From a virus: a stretch of 64,000 bases of DNA. The number at the start of each line of letters is the position of its first letter. The first letter of the stretch is position 1. The translations under genes were made by a program, and so were the position numbers. The stretch lies in the IMG/VR virus record IMGVR_UViG_3300035698_011365, positions 1 through 64,000 of that record. One strand, written 5' to 3'. Of the stretch, positions 38,042 to 49,400 are shown one piece after another. The notes beneath the pieces were generated by a model. The model was not told the origin of the DNA, did no database searches, and was given only the letters and a program-made list of their open reading frames with translations.

Positions 38042-40375
38042 ATGACCACTATTGCATTAACAGACCTGACTACTAAAGACCTCGAAGGTACTGGTATCTT
38101 CGATGAATTAATGTACTCAGTAGATCTCCACATCCACAGAGAGTTTAAAGCAAATAGAATTACAGGTAGTGATTATGCTAAAGCTTATGAGGGTGCAGTG
38201 GGTGTTGTGTTACAGCAATCCATTGCATTCCTTATGGGGAAAGATACAGCTGCTGCACAGACAGACCTATTAGTAGCTCAGACAGCTACTGAGGCTTTAC
38301 AAGCTTCTCTGGTAACTGCACAGGTTTCCAAGATGGGTAAAGAAGAGACTCTCATTGATGGACAGATTACAAAACTTGAAGCAGATGAAGAGTTAGTGGA
38401 TCAAACCAAAGCTAACGCCATACTCGAAGGTGTTAACATTCCTATTGAAGGAGCCAACCTTACTAAAGAAGGTTTGAAGACTCTGGAAGAAACATTACTT
38501 GTTACAGCTCAGAAAACCAAACTTGCTGGTGCCGATACAGCCTTGGCAGTGACCCAAGAACTTAAACTAGATGCTGACATCGCTCTAACAGGGGCACAGC
38601 AGACGAAACTAGCCGGAGCTGATACAAACGACGTTGTAGCCGCAACAGCGCTTAAAACAGCTCAGACAGCTAATACGACTGCAGAGACTACTAAGATTGA
38701 TGAAGAGACTGATTTGATTACTGCTCAAACCGGTAAGACAGATGCAGAAGCATCAGTGTCTACACAACAGGCTCTTAAGATTGTTAAAGATACTCTTCTT
38801 GTTGAAGCTCAAACATCTAAAGTAGCTGATGAAGAATTGTTAGTGGTTCAACAAATTCAGAATGCATTAGCAGAAGAGTCCAAAATAGATAACGAATCTG
38901 CTACTGAATTAGTTAAAGCTCTTAATATTGGTGCTGAAACTACTAAGCTTGCCGGTGTAGATACAGTTAATATGACGGCTCAAACAGCTAGACTAACAGC
39001 AGATACTGCGAAACTTGGTCAAGATGTTCTTGAAAGCCAAGCTCAGGTAACTAAACTATCTGGTGTTGATACTGCTCTGGTTACAGCCCAAACAGCTAAA
39101 ATAGGTAAAGATGAGGATCTAATAGATCAAGAGATACTTGTTAAGCAACAGGATGTGTTGGTAGCACAACAAGAAGTGCTGAACATGGCTCAAGAGGTAT
39201 TACTATCAACAGCTAAAGTTTCTAAGATGACAGAGGACACTGCACTTGTAGTAGCTCAAACAACTCAGTCAACTGCGACATCTGCAAACATTGCTGCAGA
39301 GACCCTTAAAACAACTGAAGAAAAAGATCTTCTTGTTCTTGAGCAGACTAAATTAGCAGGCCCAGATACTAACTTAGTTAACGCACAGGTATCAAAATTA
39401 GGTAAAGACGAAGATCTAGTTGATGCATCAATTACCAAGATGGCTGATGAAGAGTTACTTGTGGTTCAAAAGATCGCAGAGAGTGTTGCCCAGACTGCAG
39501 CTATTTCTGCTGAAGCAGGCAAGATCGCTGAAGAAGAAGCCCTTCTTACAGCACAAACTGCTAATGTATCTGCTAAGACAACTACAGAAGCGTCTACTAA
39601 ACTAAACATAGAAGCAGATACTTCACTTAAAGGAGCTCAACAAACTAAATTAGCAGGAGCAGAGACCAGCTTAATTACTGCTCAGATTAGTAAATTAAAT
39701 GATGAAGAGCTTCTAACAGTACAACAAACAGCTAAGACCTTAGCTGAAGTTGGATTGATCAGTAAAACTGAAGACAAGATGGATCAAGAGATCCTCAATA
39801 TGGTTCAGGAAGTGGCACTCTCCACAGCTAAAGTTGTGAAGATGGGTCATGAGGGAACTGTAATGTTAGCACAGTCTCTTAAAGTACCTGCTGAGACTGC
39901 ACTGCTTGAAGCACAAGAGCTCAGAACAGATGCTGAGACTCTGTTGATTGGTGAACAGACTGATAAGACAACTGCAGAAGAGCTCTTACTAGTACAAGAG
40001 AAAACCAATGCAATTACTCAGAACACGTTGATTACAAACCAATCAACTAAAGCTCTTTCTGAAGTGGCTCTACTTAATCAGAAAAAAGTATCTGAGGCAG
40101 CTCAAACAGTTGATACCACCACTTCAGGAGCTACTGCTCAAGTTGGTGCGGTTGCCGGTGTGATTGGTAAGCAAAAAGGACTGTACACTGCACAGACAGA
40201 CGGTTTCGCTAGGGATGCTGAACAGAAGCTCTCTAAGATTATGGCAGACATGTGGGCAGTGGGTGCATCCATTGAAGGTACAGGCTTTGCTTGGCCGGAT
40301 GCTTATAACCCTGCAACTACTTCAGGTAATGTTGTTGATGTTCTTAATAAAGCCAAAACAGGAATTGGCGCATAG
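38042..40375 (+). CDS. Repetitive coiled-coil virion protein (N4 gp54-like, expanded)
   Basis: A 777-residue protein. The N-terminal domain (TTKDLEGTGIFDELMYSVDL, RITGSDYAKAYEGAVGVVLQ) and the C-terminal domain (FARDAEQKLSKIMADMWAVG, then FAWPDAYNP) fit N4-type gp54-like virion proteins. Between lie about 600 residues of degenerate units such as TALVTAQTAKLAGAD and KGDEDLVDAQ-like KDEDLIDQ, rich in Ala, Gln, Thr and Leu with heptad spacing: a long coiled coil. N4 gp54 is much shorter, so the rod is expanded. The role is probably fibrous or in the head interior. Confidence 0.7.
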   Translation: MTTIALTDLTTKDLEGTGIFDELMYSVDLHIHREFKANRITGSDYAKAYEGAVGVVLQQSIAFLMGKDTAAAQTDLLVAQTATEALQASLVTAQVSKMGKEETLIDGQITKLEADEELVDQTKANAILEGVNIPIEGANLTKEGLKTLEETLLVTAQKTKLAGADTALAVTQELKLDADIALTGAQQTKLAGADTNDVVAATALKTAQTANTTAETTKIDEETDLITAQTGKTDAEASVSTQQALKIVKDTLLVEAQTSKVADEELLVVQQIQNALAEESKIDNESATELVKALNIGAETTKLAGVDTVNMTAQTARLTADTAKLGQDVLESQAQVTKLSGVDTALVTAQTAKIGKDEDLIDQEILVKQQDVLVAQQEVLNMAQEVLLSTAKVSKMTEDTALVVAQTTQSTATSANIAAETLKTTEEKDLLVLEQTKLAGPDTNLVNAQVSKLGKDEDLVDASITKMADEELLVVQKIAESVAQTAAISAEAGKIAEEEALLTAQTANVSAKTTTEASTKLNIEADTSLKGAQQTKLAGAETSLITAQISKLNDEELLTVQQTAKTLAEVGLISKTEDKMDQEILNMVQEVALSTAKVVKMGHEGTVMLAQSLKVPAETALLEAQELRTDAETLLIGEQTDKTTAEELLLVQEKTNAITQNTLITNQSTKALSEVALLNQKKVSEAAQTVDTTTSGATAQVGAVAGVIGKQKGLYTAQTDGFARDAEQKLSKIMADMWAVGASIEGTGFAWPDAYNPATTSGNVVDVLNKAKTGIGA

Positions 40376-40383
40376 GATAATTC

Positions 40384-42639
40384 ATGGTTCAGGTAATTGG
40401 AGTCTCAGTATCTGCACAGCCCTTGTTACAAGATACAGGGACTACCAGAAACATACTGGCTGAATATGTAATTAGTGCTGTTCGTACCGGTGGCTCTATT
40501 CCTGCAGCTGTTGTACAAGCCTCCAAAGTATCTTTCGATAATGATCTCGATGCTTTCTATGATTATGGGGAGGTCAATACTATCATTGGATTACCTATAT
40601 CTTTTAACTTTTCTGCAAGTGATGCTTTTGCAAACAGTAAAAGAACAGACGTAATTCAGCAAATAGCTGCAGACGAGGGAACCTCTACAGGCAACATAAT
40701 AATAAAAACGATTGATATTAAGTATGTAGATCAGACTATGTTATTTTTAGGGATAGTCTCTGAAGCAGGTCAGTGGAATTACAATACAAACTCTTTTCAA
40801 ATAGACGGAGGGTATTACCCAGTACCTAGAGCTTTTTGGAGAGGTACATTAGGCTCCGGAGGATTAGGAGGAATATATTATAATAGTGAAGACTCTTTTG
40901 GAGGTATAGAACCCTATATCTTTCACTATATTACTACTGATTATAAAAGCCCTAATACAGTGTTCTACCATATTAGGTATAGATTTAGGAGCGATGGTAA
41001 TAATACCACTAGATACTGGAACTATGAAAACGAATCCTTATCAGGAGGTAACTATGATGATCTAAATATAGATGCTTCTCTCGTTATAGGCGGAAGATAT
41101 TTTCCTGTGGTTCCAATAAGAGTAAACAAAGTATGGTCTGATGCCAGCGCCTACTTAAAAAATAACATAGCAGATATTAATAATATCCTTGCTTTCATTG
41201 GATTAGAGTATGAAAACCTAAAGACTGCAGTATCAGAAATAGACAGTGATGATCTAGCCAATGTAGATGATGTCGTTGTTATGCTTGCTTTGGATCTATA
41301 CTCAACTAATGATCATTCATTAGGGTACTTGTTTGAGCAGTTCAAAAGATATCATTATACTATTGATGGCGCCACTGAAGCTGAATGGTGGGCATGGAAG
41401 AATGAAACAGGTATCTGGGCTGCAGCAGGTGGTTGGGAATATACGGATAGACCTCGTAATGTAATTGATGTGAGATCTGCAGTTATAAAAATGAGGCTGG
41501 AATACCAGTATTCCACTGTTAGATCTATTACAGGAAATATTAATAGCTACGCTATACCTACTTTTGCAAACCACAGTTTACCGAATCAACCGGGAGGTAT
41601 TGAAAATCTGGCTGTACCGGTGATAGGGGAAGTAGTTCGTAAGATTAGATATGGTACAGAGATTATAGCAGGAGTGCAGAGTGGGCCCTACAGAACAGAC
41701 GTATTAGTCTACAGAATGCCCACATCAGGTAGCACATTCATTGAAGTAGCCATATTTGGGCCTAAAGCTATCTTTGATGTGCAAAGAGAAGGTTGGGGTA
41801 CCGATGGCCAGTTCTATAGGAAGATGGTCACAGGAGGCCCTGAAGAGGAGAGCTGGACTGATGGAGGTATGCTTGTTCCTATTTCACAGGATATATGTAA
41901 ACTTTTTAATAGTACTGATGAGTCAGCCCTATACAGAGAATCAGTAAGACTTGTTGTAACAGCTTATGAGATTGTTGATCTTGGTTTCTTTGCTAGTAAT
42001 ATATTTGCCTTTATATCTTTTGTTATATCTGTAGTATTTGTATTTATACCGGGAATTCAACAACTTGGATTAGCGTTAAGAGCTGCAGCTTTAGCCGGTA
42101 CATCTGCCTTCCTTGCTTTAAGTACTTATGCATTAACAGTAGTACTTAAGACAATTATAACCAGTGTTGTGATAGCAGGACTTGTTGAAATTATAAACAT
42201 TCTGGGAATAGATGCTGGATTAGTCTTAGCAGCTATGGCTCTTGTAGCTACTGTGGTTATGCAAGGTACGGGAGCTAATCTGGGTATGATGAATGCAGGT
42301 GATATGTTTGCATTAGCTGATTCACTAAATAAAGCCAATCAACAAGTAATTGCTAATAAAACCGGTGAACTCTATGAAGAGATAGAAGAATGGAATGATT
42401 ATGTTAGAACTGAGGAAGAAAGCTTTAGAGATGCTGCTGAAGCCCTTGATACAGGCAGCGTTAACTACAATCTTTATGATCTTATCACCCCACAAAGAAC
42501 TCTAAGTGTTGTAGAAGATCCCAGTTCTTTTTATAATAGGACTATACATAACACCAATCCGGGAGTATTATCTCTGGAAGTGGTGTCAATATATCATACC
42601 GATGCTCTGATATTACCAAAGCCAGAGAACGATTTTTAA
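40384..42639 (+). CDS. Virion/ejection protein with a membrane-inserting region (N4 gp53-like position)
   Basis: A 751-residue protein. Residues 1-530 are beta-rich with a KVSFDNDLDAFYDYGEVNTI segment. Residues about 535-625 are a run of hydrophobic helices (IFAFISFVISVVFVFIPGI; LALRAAALAGTSAFLALSTY; VLAAMALVATVVMQGTGANL), then a polar helical C-terminus. A soluble protein with a hidden multi-helix region before the virion polymerase suggests an ejected protein that forms a channel in the host envelope. Confidence 0.65.
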   Translation: MVQVIGVSVSAQPLLQDTGTTRNILAEYVISAVRTGGSIPAAVVQASKVSFDNDLDAFYDYGEVNTIIGLPISFNFSASDAFANSKRTDVIQQIAADEGTSTGNIIIKTIDIKYVDQTMLFLGIVSEAGQWNYNTNSFQIDGGYYPVPRAFWRGTLGSGGLGGIYYNSEDSFGGIEPYIFHYITTDYKSPNTVFYHIRYRFRSDGNNTTRYWNYENESLSGGNYDDLNIDASLVIGGRYFPVVPIRVNKVWSDASAYLKNNIADINNILAFIGLEYENLKTAVSEIDSDDLANVDDVVVMLALDLYSTNDHSLGYLFEQFKRYHYTIDGATEAEWWAWKNETGIWAAAGGWEYTDRPRNVIDVRSAVIKMRLEYQYSTVRSITGNINSYAIPTFANHSLPNQPGGIENLAVPVIGEVVRKIRYGTEIIAGVQSGPYRTDVLVYRMPTSGSTFIEVAIFGPKAIFDVQREGWGTDGQFYRKMVTGGPEEESWTDGGMLVPISQDICKLFNSTDESALYRESVRLVVTAYEIVDLGFFASNIFAFISFVISVVFVFIPGIQQLGLALRAAALAGTSAFLALSTYALTVVLKTIITSVVIAGLVEIINILGIDAGLVLAAMALVATVVMQGTGANLGMMNAGDMFALADSLNKANQQVIANKTGELYEEIEEWNDYVRTEEESFRDAAEALDTGSVNYNLYDLITPQRTLSVVEDPSSFYNRTIHNTNPGVLSLEVVSIYHTDALILPKPENDF

Positions 42640-42657
42640 TAGGAGACTATAGAAGCC

Positions 42658-43386
42658 ATGAAGAATTACATCCCACCATCTCAGAGCACCTCAACAGGCT
42701 TTCAGCCTATGGACTTTAACTTTAGTCCCAATAAGATGAGCTTTGGAGCTAATAAAAATATTTTTGATTCTAGTAAGTTTCTAGAGGATTTTAGAAGTTC
42801 AAGTGCTAGTGCGGGTTTTGGACTCACAGATGCAGTCAATGGTGGAATTGGCGGTGGAACAGCACTTAAGAACTTAAGTAGTATGTACACAGGTAATAGT
42901 GTTAACTCAGCTGTACAGCCGGGAGCTGGGGGCTTCTCACTTAATCCAAGTAGATCAGATGTTTTTAATCCTTCAGGTAGTCAAATCAGTAGTATGATTA
43001 GACCACCACAAACAGGAGGAGGTAAAGGTTTATTTGGTAGTTTAGCTGATGGCTTCAAAACAGATGGTAAATTAGACTTTGGTAAAATAAACGCATTTGG
43101 TCAATTGGCTATAGGAGGTTTTGGGGCGTATCTTTCTGCTAAACAGCTTGGATTGATGAAGAAACAGTTTGAATTCCAGAAGAGCTTTGACAAAACAAAC
43201 CTTCAGAACTCTGCTCTTGCCTCTAACGTCAATAAAGCAGACAAACAGACAGGACAACTGAACAGAGACTATGCCGGAGGCATTACCAAAAAGTATAGTA
43301 ATGGTTTCGATGGTGATGCTTTTGCTGACCTAGGCCCTGCAAAAGGTAGCAGGTCTAACGAAGAGAAGATGAAAGCAAAAGGTTAA
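42658..43386 (+). CDS. Internal virion protein (N4 gp52-like position)
   Basis: A 242-residue protein: Gly/Ser/Asn-rich, predicted disordered N-terminal 140 residues, then a Gly-Ala-rich helix (FGQLAIGGFGAYLSAKQLGL) followed by MKKQFEFQKSFDKTNLQN. A MKKQ(F)xF...N helix before a disordered tail is common in small ejection proteins of podoviruses. Precedes the large internal proteins. Confidence 0.6.
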   Translation: MKNYIPPSQSTSTGFQPMDFNFSPNKMSFGANKNIFDSSKFLEDFRSSSASAGFGLTDAVNGGIGGGTALKNLSSMYTGNSVNSAVQPGAGGFSLNPSRSDVFNPSGSQISSMIRPPQTGGGKGLFGSLADGFKTDGKLDFGKINAFGQLAIGGFGAYLSAKQLGLMKKQFEFQKSFDKTNLQNSALASNVNKADKQTGQLNRDYAGGITKKYSNGFDGDAFADLGPAKGSRSNEEKMKAKG

Positions 43387-43404
43387 TCCAAGGAGATAAC
43401 GCAC

Positions 43405-46386
43405 ATGGCTTATCAACCACTAACATATAGAACAGTAGGGCTCTCAAACTATGGCGGTATCGCTGATGGTATGAGTGATGCCATTAAAGGCTTTAAATCA
43501 AGTGCTACGACTATTACTGATCAACTTGGGGAGATGGAAGCAAACCAAGAGGCAGATACTCTAGCAGCCTTCCAGAACTCCCTACGTGGACGTAGTGCTG
43601 AAGAAACTGAAGCACTTATTAATGATCCAAATCAATTAGGTCAATTCAATCTTGGTTTAGCTGATCAAACAGCTGTACAGGGTGTACTAGGCAGTGCAGT
43701 TGCACAAGCACGTACACAAGATACAGCTAACTTTAATTATGCACGTACACAAGAAGACCAAAGAGATGCTCCTCTATTAGATGTGCTACGTAATTCAGTA
43801 CTTGAAGGAAGCACTGATCAAGATGAAGCAGCCTATAAAAGTTATTTAGATAGTGGTGGTACTGTTCGAGGTGCTTCTGAGATATTTGCAGGTATCAATA
43901 AAGAAAAACAAGGGAATATATTAGCTGATCATGAGAGCAGCTTTTTACAGAACAGATATGATACTGCACTGGCTGAAGGCGGTAACGCTGATGCTGCTGT
44001 TGGTAAAGCCGCTGAAAAAGATTACATAGATAAGTATGTTGAATTAAATAACGGAAGTAGAGCAGGTGCTCAAGATTCTTGGGATAGGGCTCAAGCCAAA
44101 GAAAAAGCTAAATATAAAGTTGGTGAAATTGTTCAAGGCGAGTGGGATAAACAACTCAAAACATACGCTATTGAGTATGAAGCTGAAACCGGTACACAGA
44201 AATCACAATTAGATGCTGCAAATAAATTACTAGCTCCTGATAGTGTATTATCTGATGATGAAATAGCAAAACAATTAACAGACGTGCTTGTTGCTGCAGA
44301 CGGTAAATCAGAGGACTGGGGTCTATCAATAAAAAGTTTAATCTCAGATTCTTGGACTAATAAATATGTAGAAATTGGCGGGAAAAGGATATCTATTGAA
44401 GGTGTTAGACCTGCTGACTTTATGTATGCAGCTCAAGGTGCTGCGGATAAAGGAGATGAAGCTAAATGGTATACATTATTTGTATCTGTTGATGGCGAAG
44501 TGGATGAAGAGAAATTTAAAGCTGCTTTGGTTCAAAGAGCACGAGATAGGCAAGCAAGCCCTAACGCTGTTGATAAAAAAATTGAGAATGCTGCACTACT
44601 TGAAAAGTATAACCAGAGAGTTATTGATAAAGAGGCCCATTTTAATGCCAAAAGGCTGCAACTAGAGAATGATTATAAAGCTGATACCAGAAACGGTGTC
44701 CGTGCTTTTGGTGCTACTACTCCTCAAGGGGTAGCAAATAATCTTAGAAACGGAGCTAATGGTGTTGGTGGAGATATTTCTACAGGCACTCCTAGTGGTG
44801 TATTAGAGACCCCACCAGCAGCTGTAACAGTTAATACGCCTGAAGCGACTGGAACCGTTATTGAGACTGCTCCTGCAGTAACTCCTGCAGTAACTCCTGA
44901 AATAACCGCAGTAAGAGAGCGATTGTCTGCTCTTGATCAAGCTGCTTTAGATAATCCGTACACCCCGCCTACAGAAATACCTGCAGAAATAGGTACAGGG
45001 ATAGAACAGTCAGTTAAGGATGTATCCGATCTTGCAAACACTTTAGATGAGAATTCAAGTCCAGAAGAGGTAGCAGCAGTTCGGGATCAAGGTAACAAAT
45101 TAATATCTGACTATGTTGGAGTGGTTGGTACTGATGCTATTAAAAATAGTCTGAGAAAAGACGGAAATGAAACCCTTACACGAGCAGATCTTTTGAGAAT
45201 AGCTACGGATATATTATCAGTAGAAGACAGCCCAATAAAAGATTTACGGGGAGGAAGGGCATTAGTAGAGGATAAACCAACTGTTGACTATGTTGTAAGT
45301 GAACTTTCAGAAATGGTTGGTGAAGTTGTATCTACTCAAAGAGCAGAAGCTAAATCAGCATCTGATGCTGAGAACAAAAGAAAAGCTCTTGTAGAGCAGG
45401 TCAAAAATAGTGACAGAACTGCAGGTAGAACTGAAAGAGCAGGCATTCTTTCAGAAGGCAATACTCGTATTGAACGAGAGAATACCCTTAACAGTCTCAG
45501 AGGAAGTAGAAGAAACCCGAATGGTTTAACCATAGAGCAGGAAGTTCAAAATGAGCGGAGAGCAGCTCAAGAAGCCCTTTTGACTAATGCTCAAAATCAA
45601 GGGGGAGAGCAAAGCTTTTTCTCAGGAATTTTTCCAACTTCTCGGGCTGATCAAGACGCAGCTACTTTATCTAATGCAGGATTAGGCCAATATAATCCTG
45701 AAGGCACCGCCATACCCACAGAAACAAAGAGTGCTGGTGTGCAGAGAGCAGAGGATCTTGCTAAAATGAGACAGTTGGGGGAAATTCCTCAACAGCCTGC
45801 TGATGACCTAATAAATGGGTCTTCTGGCGATACAGGCCCAATCGATAACTTAAGTGTAAAAGCCACTACTTCACGAAGAGCAAAGGAAATCACAGGAGAA
45901 GAAGGTAATTTACTGGATGGTGCTAAACCTGATCCGGGGAATGGAGCAAGTAATATTAGTGCAGGTCTTCCCTATAAGACTAAACGTATTAAAGATCATA
46001 TAGGTAAATTATTCAATAAAATAGATGCAGCATCAATTAATATAACAGGCAAGCTTACTGCTGCACAAAGCACTAAACTTACAGAGTCTGTAGTTAAACA
46101 GACAGAAGGTGAGCTTAAAGGCTATCTGAACAACTGGGGAAAGTTATCAACCTTGGTTCAAGATGTTCTTGTAGACAAGACTTATAATAAAGGTCTTACA
46201 AAATTAGATGAAAAATCTAAGAAATTTGTTGATGCTATTCGTTCAAATAATTTACCTTTAGCTCTATCAGAGATGTCTGATAAGTCTCCAAGAGATAAAA
46301 GAAATATTAAAAAAATGAAGCAAGCTATATTAGAGTCTGGTGTTGATACTGCACTGGAATCCGGTGTAAATAATATAACTGATTAA
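43405..46386 (+). CDS. Large internal virion protein (N4 gp51-like position)
   Basis: A 993-residue helical protein. Repeated AQARTQDTANFNYARTQEDQ and YKSYLDSGG segments (residues 100-160) resemble internal core proteins of podoviruses, and the centre carries proline-rich linkers (PAVTPAVTPEITAVRERLSA). No enzyme motif is seen. Its place directly before the virion polymerase fits a companion of the ejected polymerase. Confidence 0.68.
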   Translation: MAYQPLTYRTVGLSNYGGIADGMSDAIKGFKSSATTITDQLGEMEANQEADTLAAFQNSLRGRSAEETEALINDPNQLGQFNLGLADQTAVQGVLGSAVAQARTQDTANFNYARTQEDQRDAPLLDVLRNSVLEGSTDQDEAAYKSYLDSGGTVRGASEIFAGINKEKQGNILADHESSFLQNRYDTALAEGGNADAAVGKAAEKDYIDKYVELNNGSRAGAQDSWDRAQAKEKAKYKVGEIVQGEWDKQLKTYAIEYEAETGTQKSQLDAANKLLAPDSVLSDDEIAKQLTDVLVAADGKSEDWGLSIKSLISDSWTNKYVEIGGKRISIEGVRPADFMYAAQGAADKGDEAKWYTLFVSVDGEVDEEKFKAALVQRARDRQASPNAVDKKIENAALLEKYNQRVIDKEAHFNAKRLQLENDYKADTRNGVRAFGATTPQGVANNLRNGANGVGGDISTGTPSGVLETPPAAVTVNTPEATGTVIETAPAVTPAVTPEITAVRERLSALDQAALDNPYTPPTEIPAEIGTGIEQSVKDVSDLANTLDENSSPEEVAAVRDQGNKLISDYVGVVGTDAIKNSLRKDGNETLTRADLLRIATDILSVEDSPIKDLRGGRALVEDKPTVDYVVSELSEMVGEVVSTQRAEAKSASDAENKRKALVEQVKNSDRTAGRTERAGILSEGNTRIERENTLNSLRGSRRNPNGLTIEQEVQNERRAAQEALLTNAQNQGGEQSFFSGIFPTSRADQDAATLSNAGLGQYNPEGTAIPTETKSAGVQRAEDLAKMRQLGEIPQQPADDLINGSSGDTGPIDNLSVKATTSRRAKEITGEEGNLLDGAKPDPGNGASNISAGLPYKTKRIKDHIGKLFNKIDAASINITGKLTAAQSTKLTESVVKQTEGELKGYLNNWGKLSTLVQDVLVDKTYNKGLTKLDEKSKKFVDAIRSNNLPLALSEMSDKSPRDKRNIKKMKQAILESGVDTALESGVNNITD

Positions 46387-46403
46387 AATAGGAAATACTT
46401 CTT

Positions 46404-49400
46404 ATGAGTGATACTGCTTCTGCACAAATTAACAATATATTAGCCAGTAGAGGAGAAACAGCGACTCCTACTACAGATACTCCTCAAGCACCTGATGCCT
46501 TAGAGAGAGCTATAGCTCGTAGACCTGAAGCACCTATGTCTCCTTTGGATCTCCGTATAGCCGCAAGGGATGCTGAAGCACGTAATGTAACCACTCCTGC
46601 CCTCAATGAGAGAGTAGCTGCCAGAGATGCACAAGACAGCGGTGTATCATCTTTAAATGAGCGTATAGCCGCTAGAGAAGCCCCTACTGTTACTGAAACC
46701 AAAGCAGCTACTATTACAGCTAAGGCACAAGATAAAGTAAATAATTTTGGCGGTAAAACCCCTTCTCCAGAAGAGGCACAACCACAAAGAAGTATGGAAC
46801 AAGCCGTACAAGAAAAGGCTCAAAAACTAGGGTTAGAGAAACCTGTTCCTATTAATATGTCTGATGTGGGTGATGAATCTATATTCAGAGAAATAGCTGA
46901 TATCCCTATCAAAACCGGTCAAGGTGCGGTTATGGGTGTTCGCATGATTGCTGATGCTATGGGTGCAGATAATGAATTATCTCAATCATTACGAGGTGTT
47001 GAAGACTACTTAGGTGCTCTAGTAAGTGCACAATCTAAAGAAGATTCTGCAGAAGTCTCTCGTATAATGGAAGAAGCTAAAAATAAAGGTGTGTGGGAGC
47101 AACTGAAAGCAGGTGCAGAAGCATTTGCTGTGGCTCCTATAGATTTATTAAGTAATGCTTTTGGTACCTCTGTTCCCATAATTCTTGCAGGTATGGCTAC
47201 TGTAGCCTCTGGAGGTGGTACTGTTGCAGTAGGCGCCTCAGGTGTGGCTCTTGGTGGATTAACCGGTGTAGGTGTTACAAAGGGATCTATATATGATGCA
47301 ACTAAAGAAGTTCTATTAGAACAGGGAAAGGTTACTCCTGAGCAGGCTGAGAAGATGGCTGTAGAAGCTCAAGCATACGATGGTGAGAATCTGGATATGA
47401 TTCTTACTGGGGGTGCATTAGGAATATTAGCATCTAGATCGGGTATTGAGCCCGGACTAATAACAGGTATGGGTAAAAAGCTGGCTCAGAGACTAGGTAA
47501 AGAAGTATCAAGAGACATTGCTGAAGGCACAATTAAAGAAGGTGGTAAGAGCGTAGCTAAAAGAAGTGCTTTAAAAAATATAACTGAAGAAACTGTTACT
47601 GAAGCAGCTCAGGGATCTCATGAACAACTTTCAGCTAACGTAGCTAAAAATAGAATTGGAATTGATACTCCATTAATGGAAGGTGTAGTCAGTTCAGGTG
47701 TTCTTGAAGGATTAGGTGGTTTAGGTGTCAGTGGAGTAGCTGATGCTAAGAATATAGTTGGAAAGACAGCAGCTAAAAGTGTACTAAATCTAGATAAGAA
47801 GCTTAAAGAAAGAGATGCTAAAAAAGCAGAAGCAGTAGCCAATGGTGAAGAACCAGCCCCTGCCGGGACTATAAAACAAGAGCTTAAAAACCTTAAGAAT
47901 GATGTTGTTGAAAAGTTCAGCAAAGCTAAACAAACAGTTACATCACAAAAGAAAGCAGTAGATGCACTAAAAGAGCCAGCTAAAGTAGCTGAGGCCCTTC
48001 AACCAGATAATGAGAAGTTCACTAAGGAAGAGAAAGTAATTCTTGCTACTGATAAGTCACGCAGGCCTGCAGCAGATGCAAGCCCTGAAGAGATACAAAA
48101 GTATCAAGGGGAAGTACAGAATGCTCTAGTCGGTTGGTACACTGAGGTACACACAGAATTTAATGAACTTGTAGCCAAGAGCCCTAAAGAAGAGCGCTCA
48201 CCTGCGGATCAAAAAAGAGTTAATGAGCTTTTTGAAATCAAAAGGGAAATAGGTGCCAAGATTAAAAACATTATTGAAGTTGCCAGAGATGACTCTAAAA
48301 CTCTAAAAGATTTTACAAATGCTGTAGACGATGTGAAGAAAAACTCATCACCTCCGGACGCTATTGTTAGAATTCTTGGTTCAACCGGCGGTAAGAACAT
48401 TCCTAATGCAGATCTCAAAAGCTTACAAGAAAGTGATATTAAGCTTCCTGAAAGAGAGAAGGCTATTCTTGATACTCAAATTGAGATCAATAACAAAGTA
48501 GAGGCCCTAGAAAAGAGAGCAACCAGTACTAAAAGTTCTGACTATGTTCATATGGAAGTGGTCAATGGTACTGAAGATAATCTTGGTTTCAAAAACTATC
48601 TCGATAACATTACCATAAGTGTAGAGAGCCAAGAAACAACTACAGTAAAGAAATCAGTCGGAAACTTTAATAAGTTCCTCAAAGGACATAAAGATAAAGC
48701 TGTTGATTTTGCTAATACGATCAAACTCGATAATGCTAATGAAAAAAGTAATACCGAAGAAAGTAAAGCAGCTTTGGATAAATCCGTAGAGCTTTTGAAA
48801 ACCAAATATGATTGGGATCATGAGTTTGCGGGTGCAACAATGAATGTGCTCAAGTTAATCAAGGATGAGGTGGCCATAGGAGAGGCGTACAGCACACAAA
48901 TACAAAATGTGGTGAATACTGGCGCCAAATCAACTGCAGTCCCTACATCAACGCCTAATACTGTTATAGACGATACTGTAATCTCACAGGAAGAGTTTGA
49001 ACAAAGTAATCAAGAAGCACCATTACCAACACCCGATGATTATGCAGGAACATCCGGGCAGGATGCCCCCCTTGGGGAGAGTGCCGGAGTGACCAGCCCA
49101 ACATCGGAAGTTCCTCTTAATCAATCCCCTCCGGATAATGCGGGAACATCTGGGTTAGAGACAGGGTCTTTGAGCGAGGCTTCTTTAGCCGAGTCGAACA
49201 AGACTGGGTCTATAACCGAAGATGAGACAAGCCTATCGGAGGGTCTAAAGACAGAATTAAAAGAGTCGTTGGCTGCTTTGAAAGAAAACAAAGAGAATGG
49301 TGGTACAATTACACCTCAACAAGAACAACTTCTTAAATTAAGTGAAAAGAGAATAAACGGCTTAACAGATACATCTTTAAAACAAAGACTAGTAGAAGCC

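Noticed and set aside
43271-43283. ATGCC-GGA-GGCAT inside a late gene as a promoter
   Set aside because: It lies inside a plus-strand coding frame (YAGGIT) with no minus-strand gene nearby; listed only as a copy of the core.
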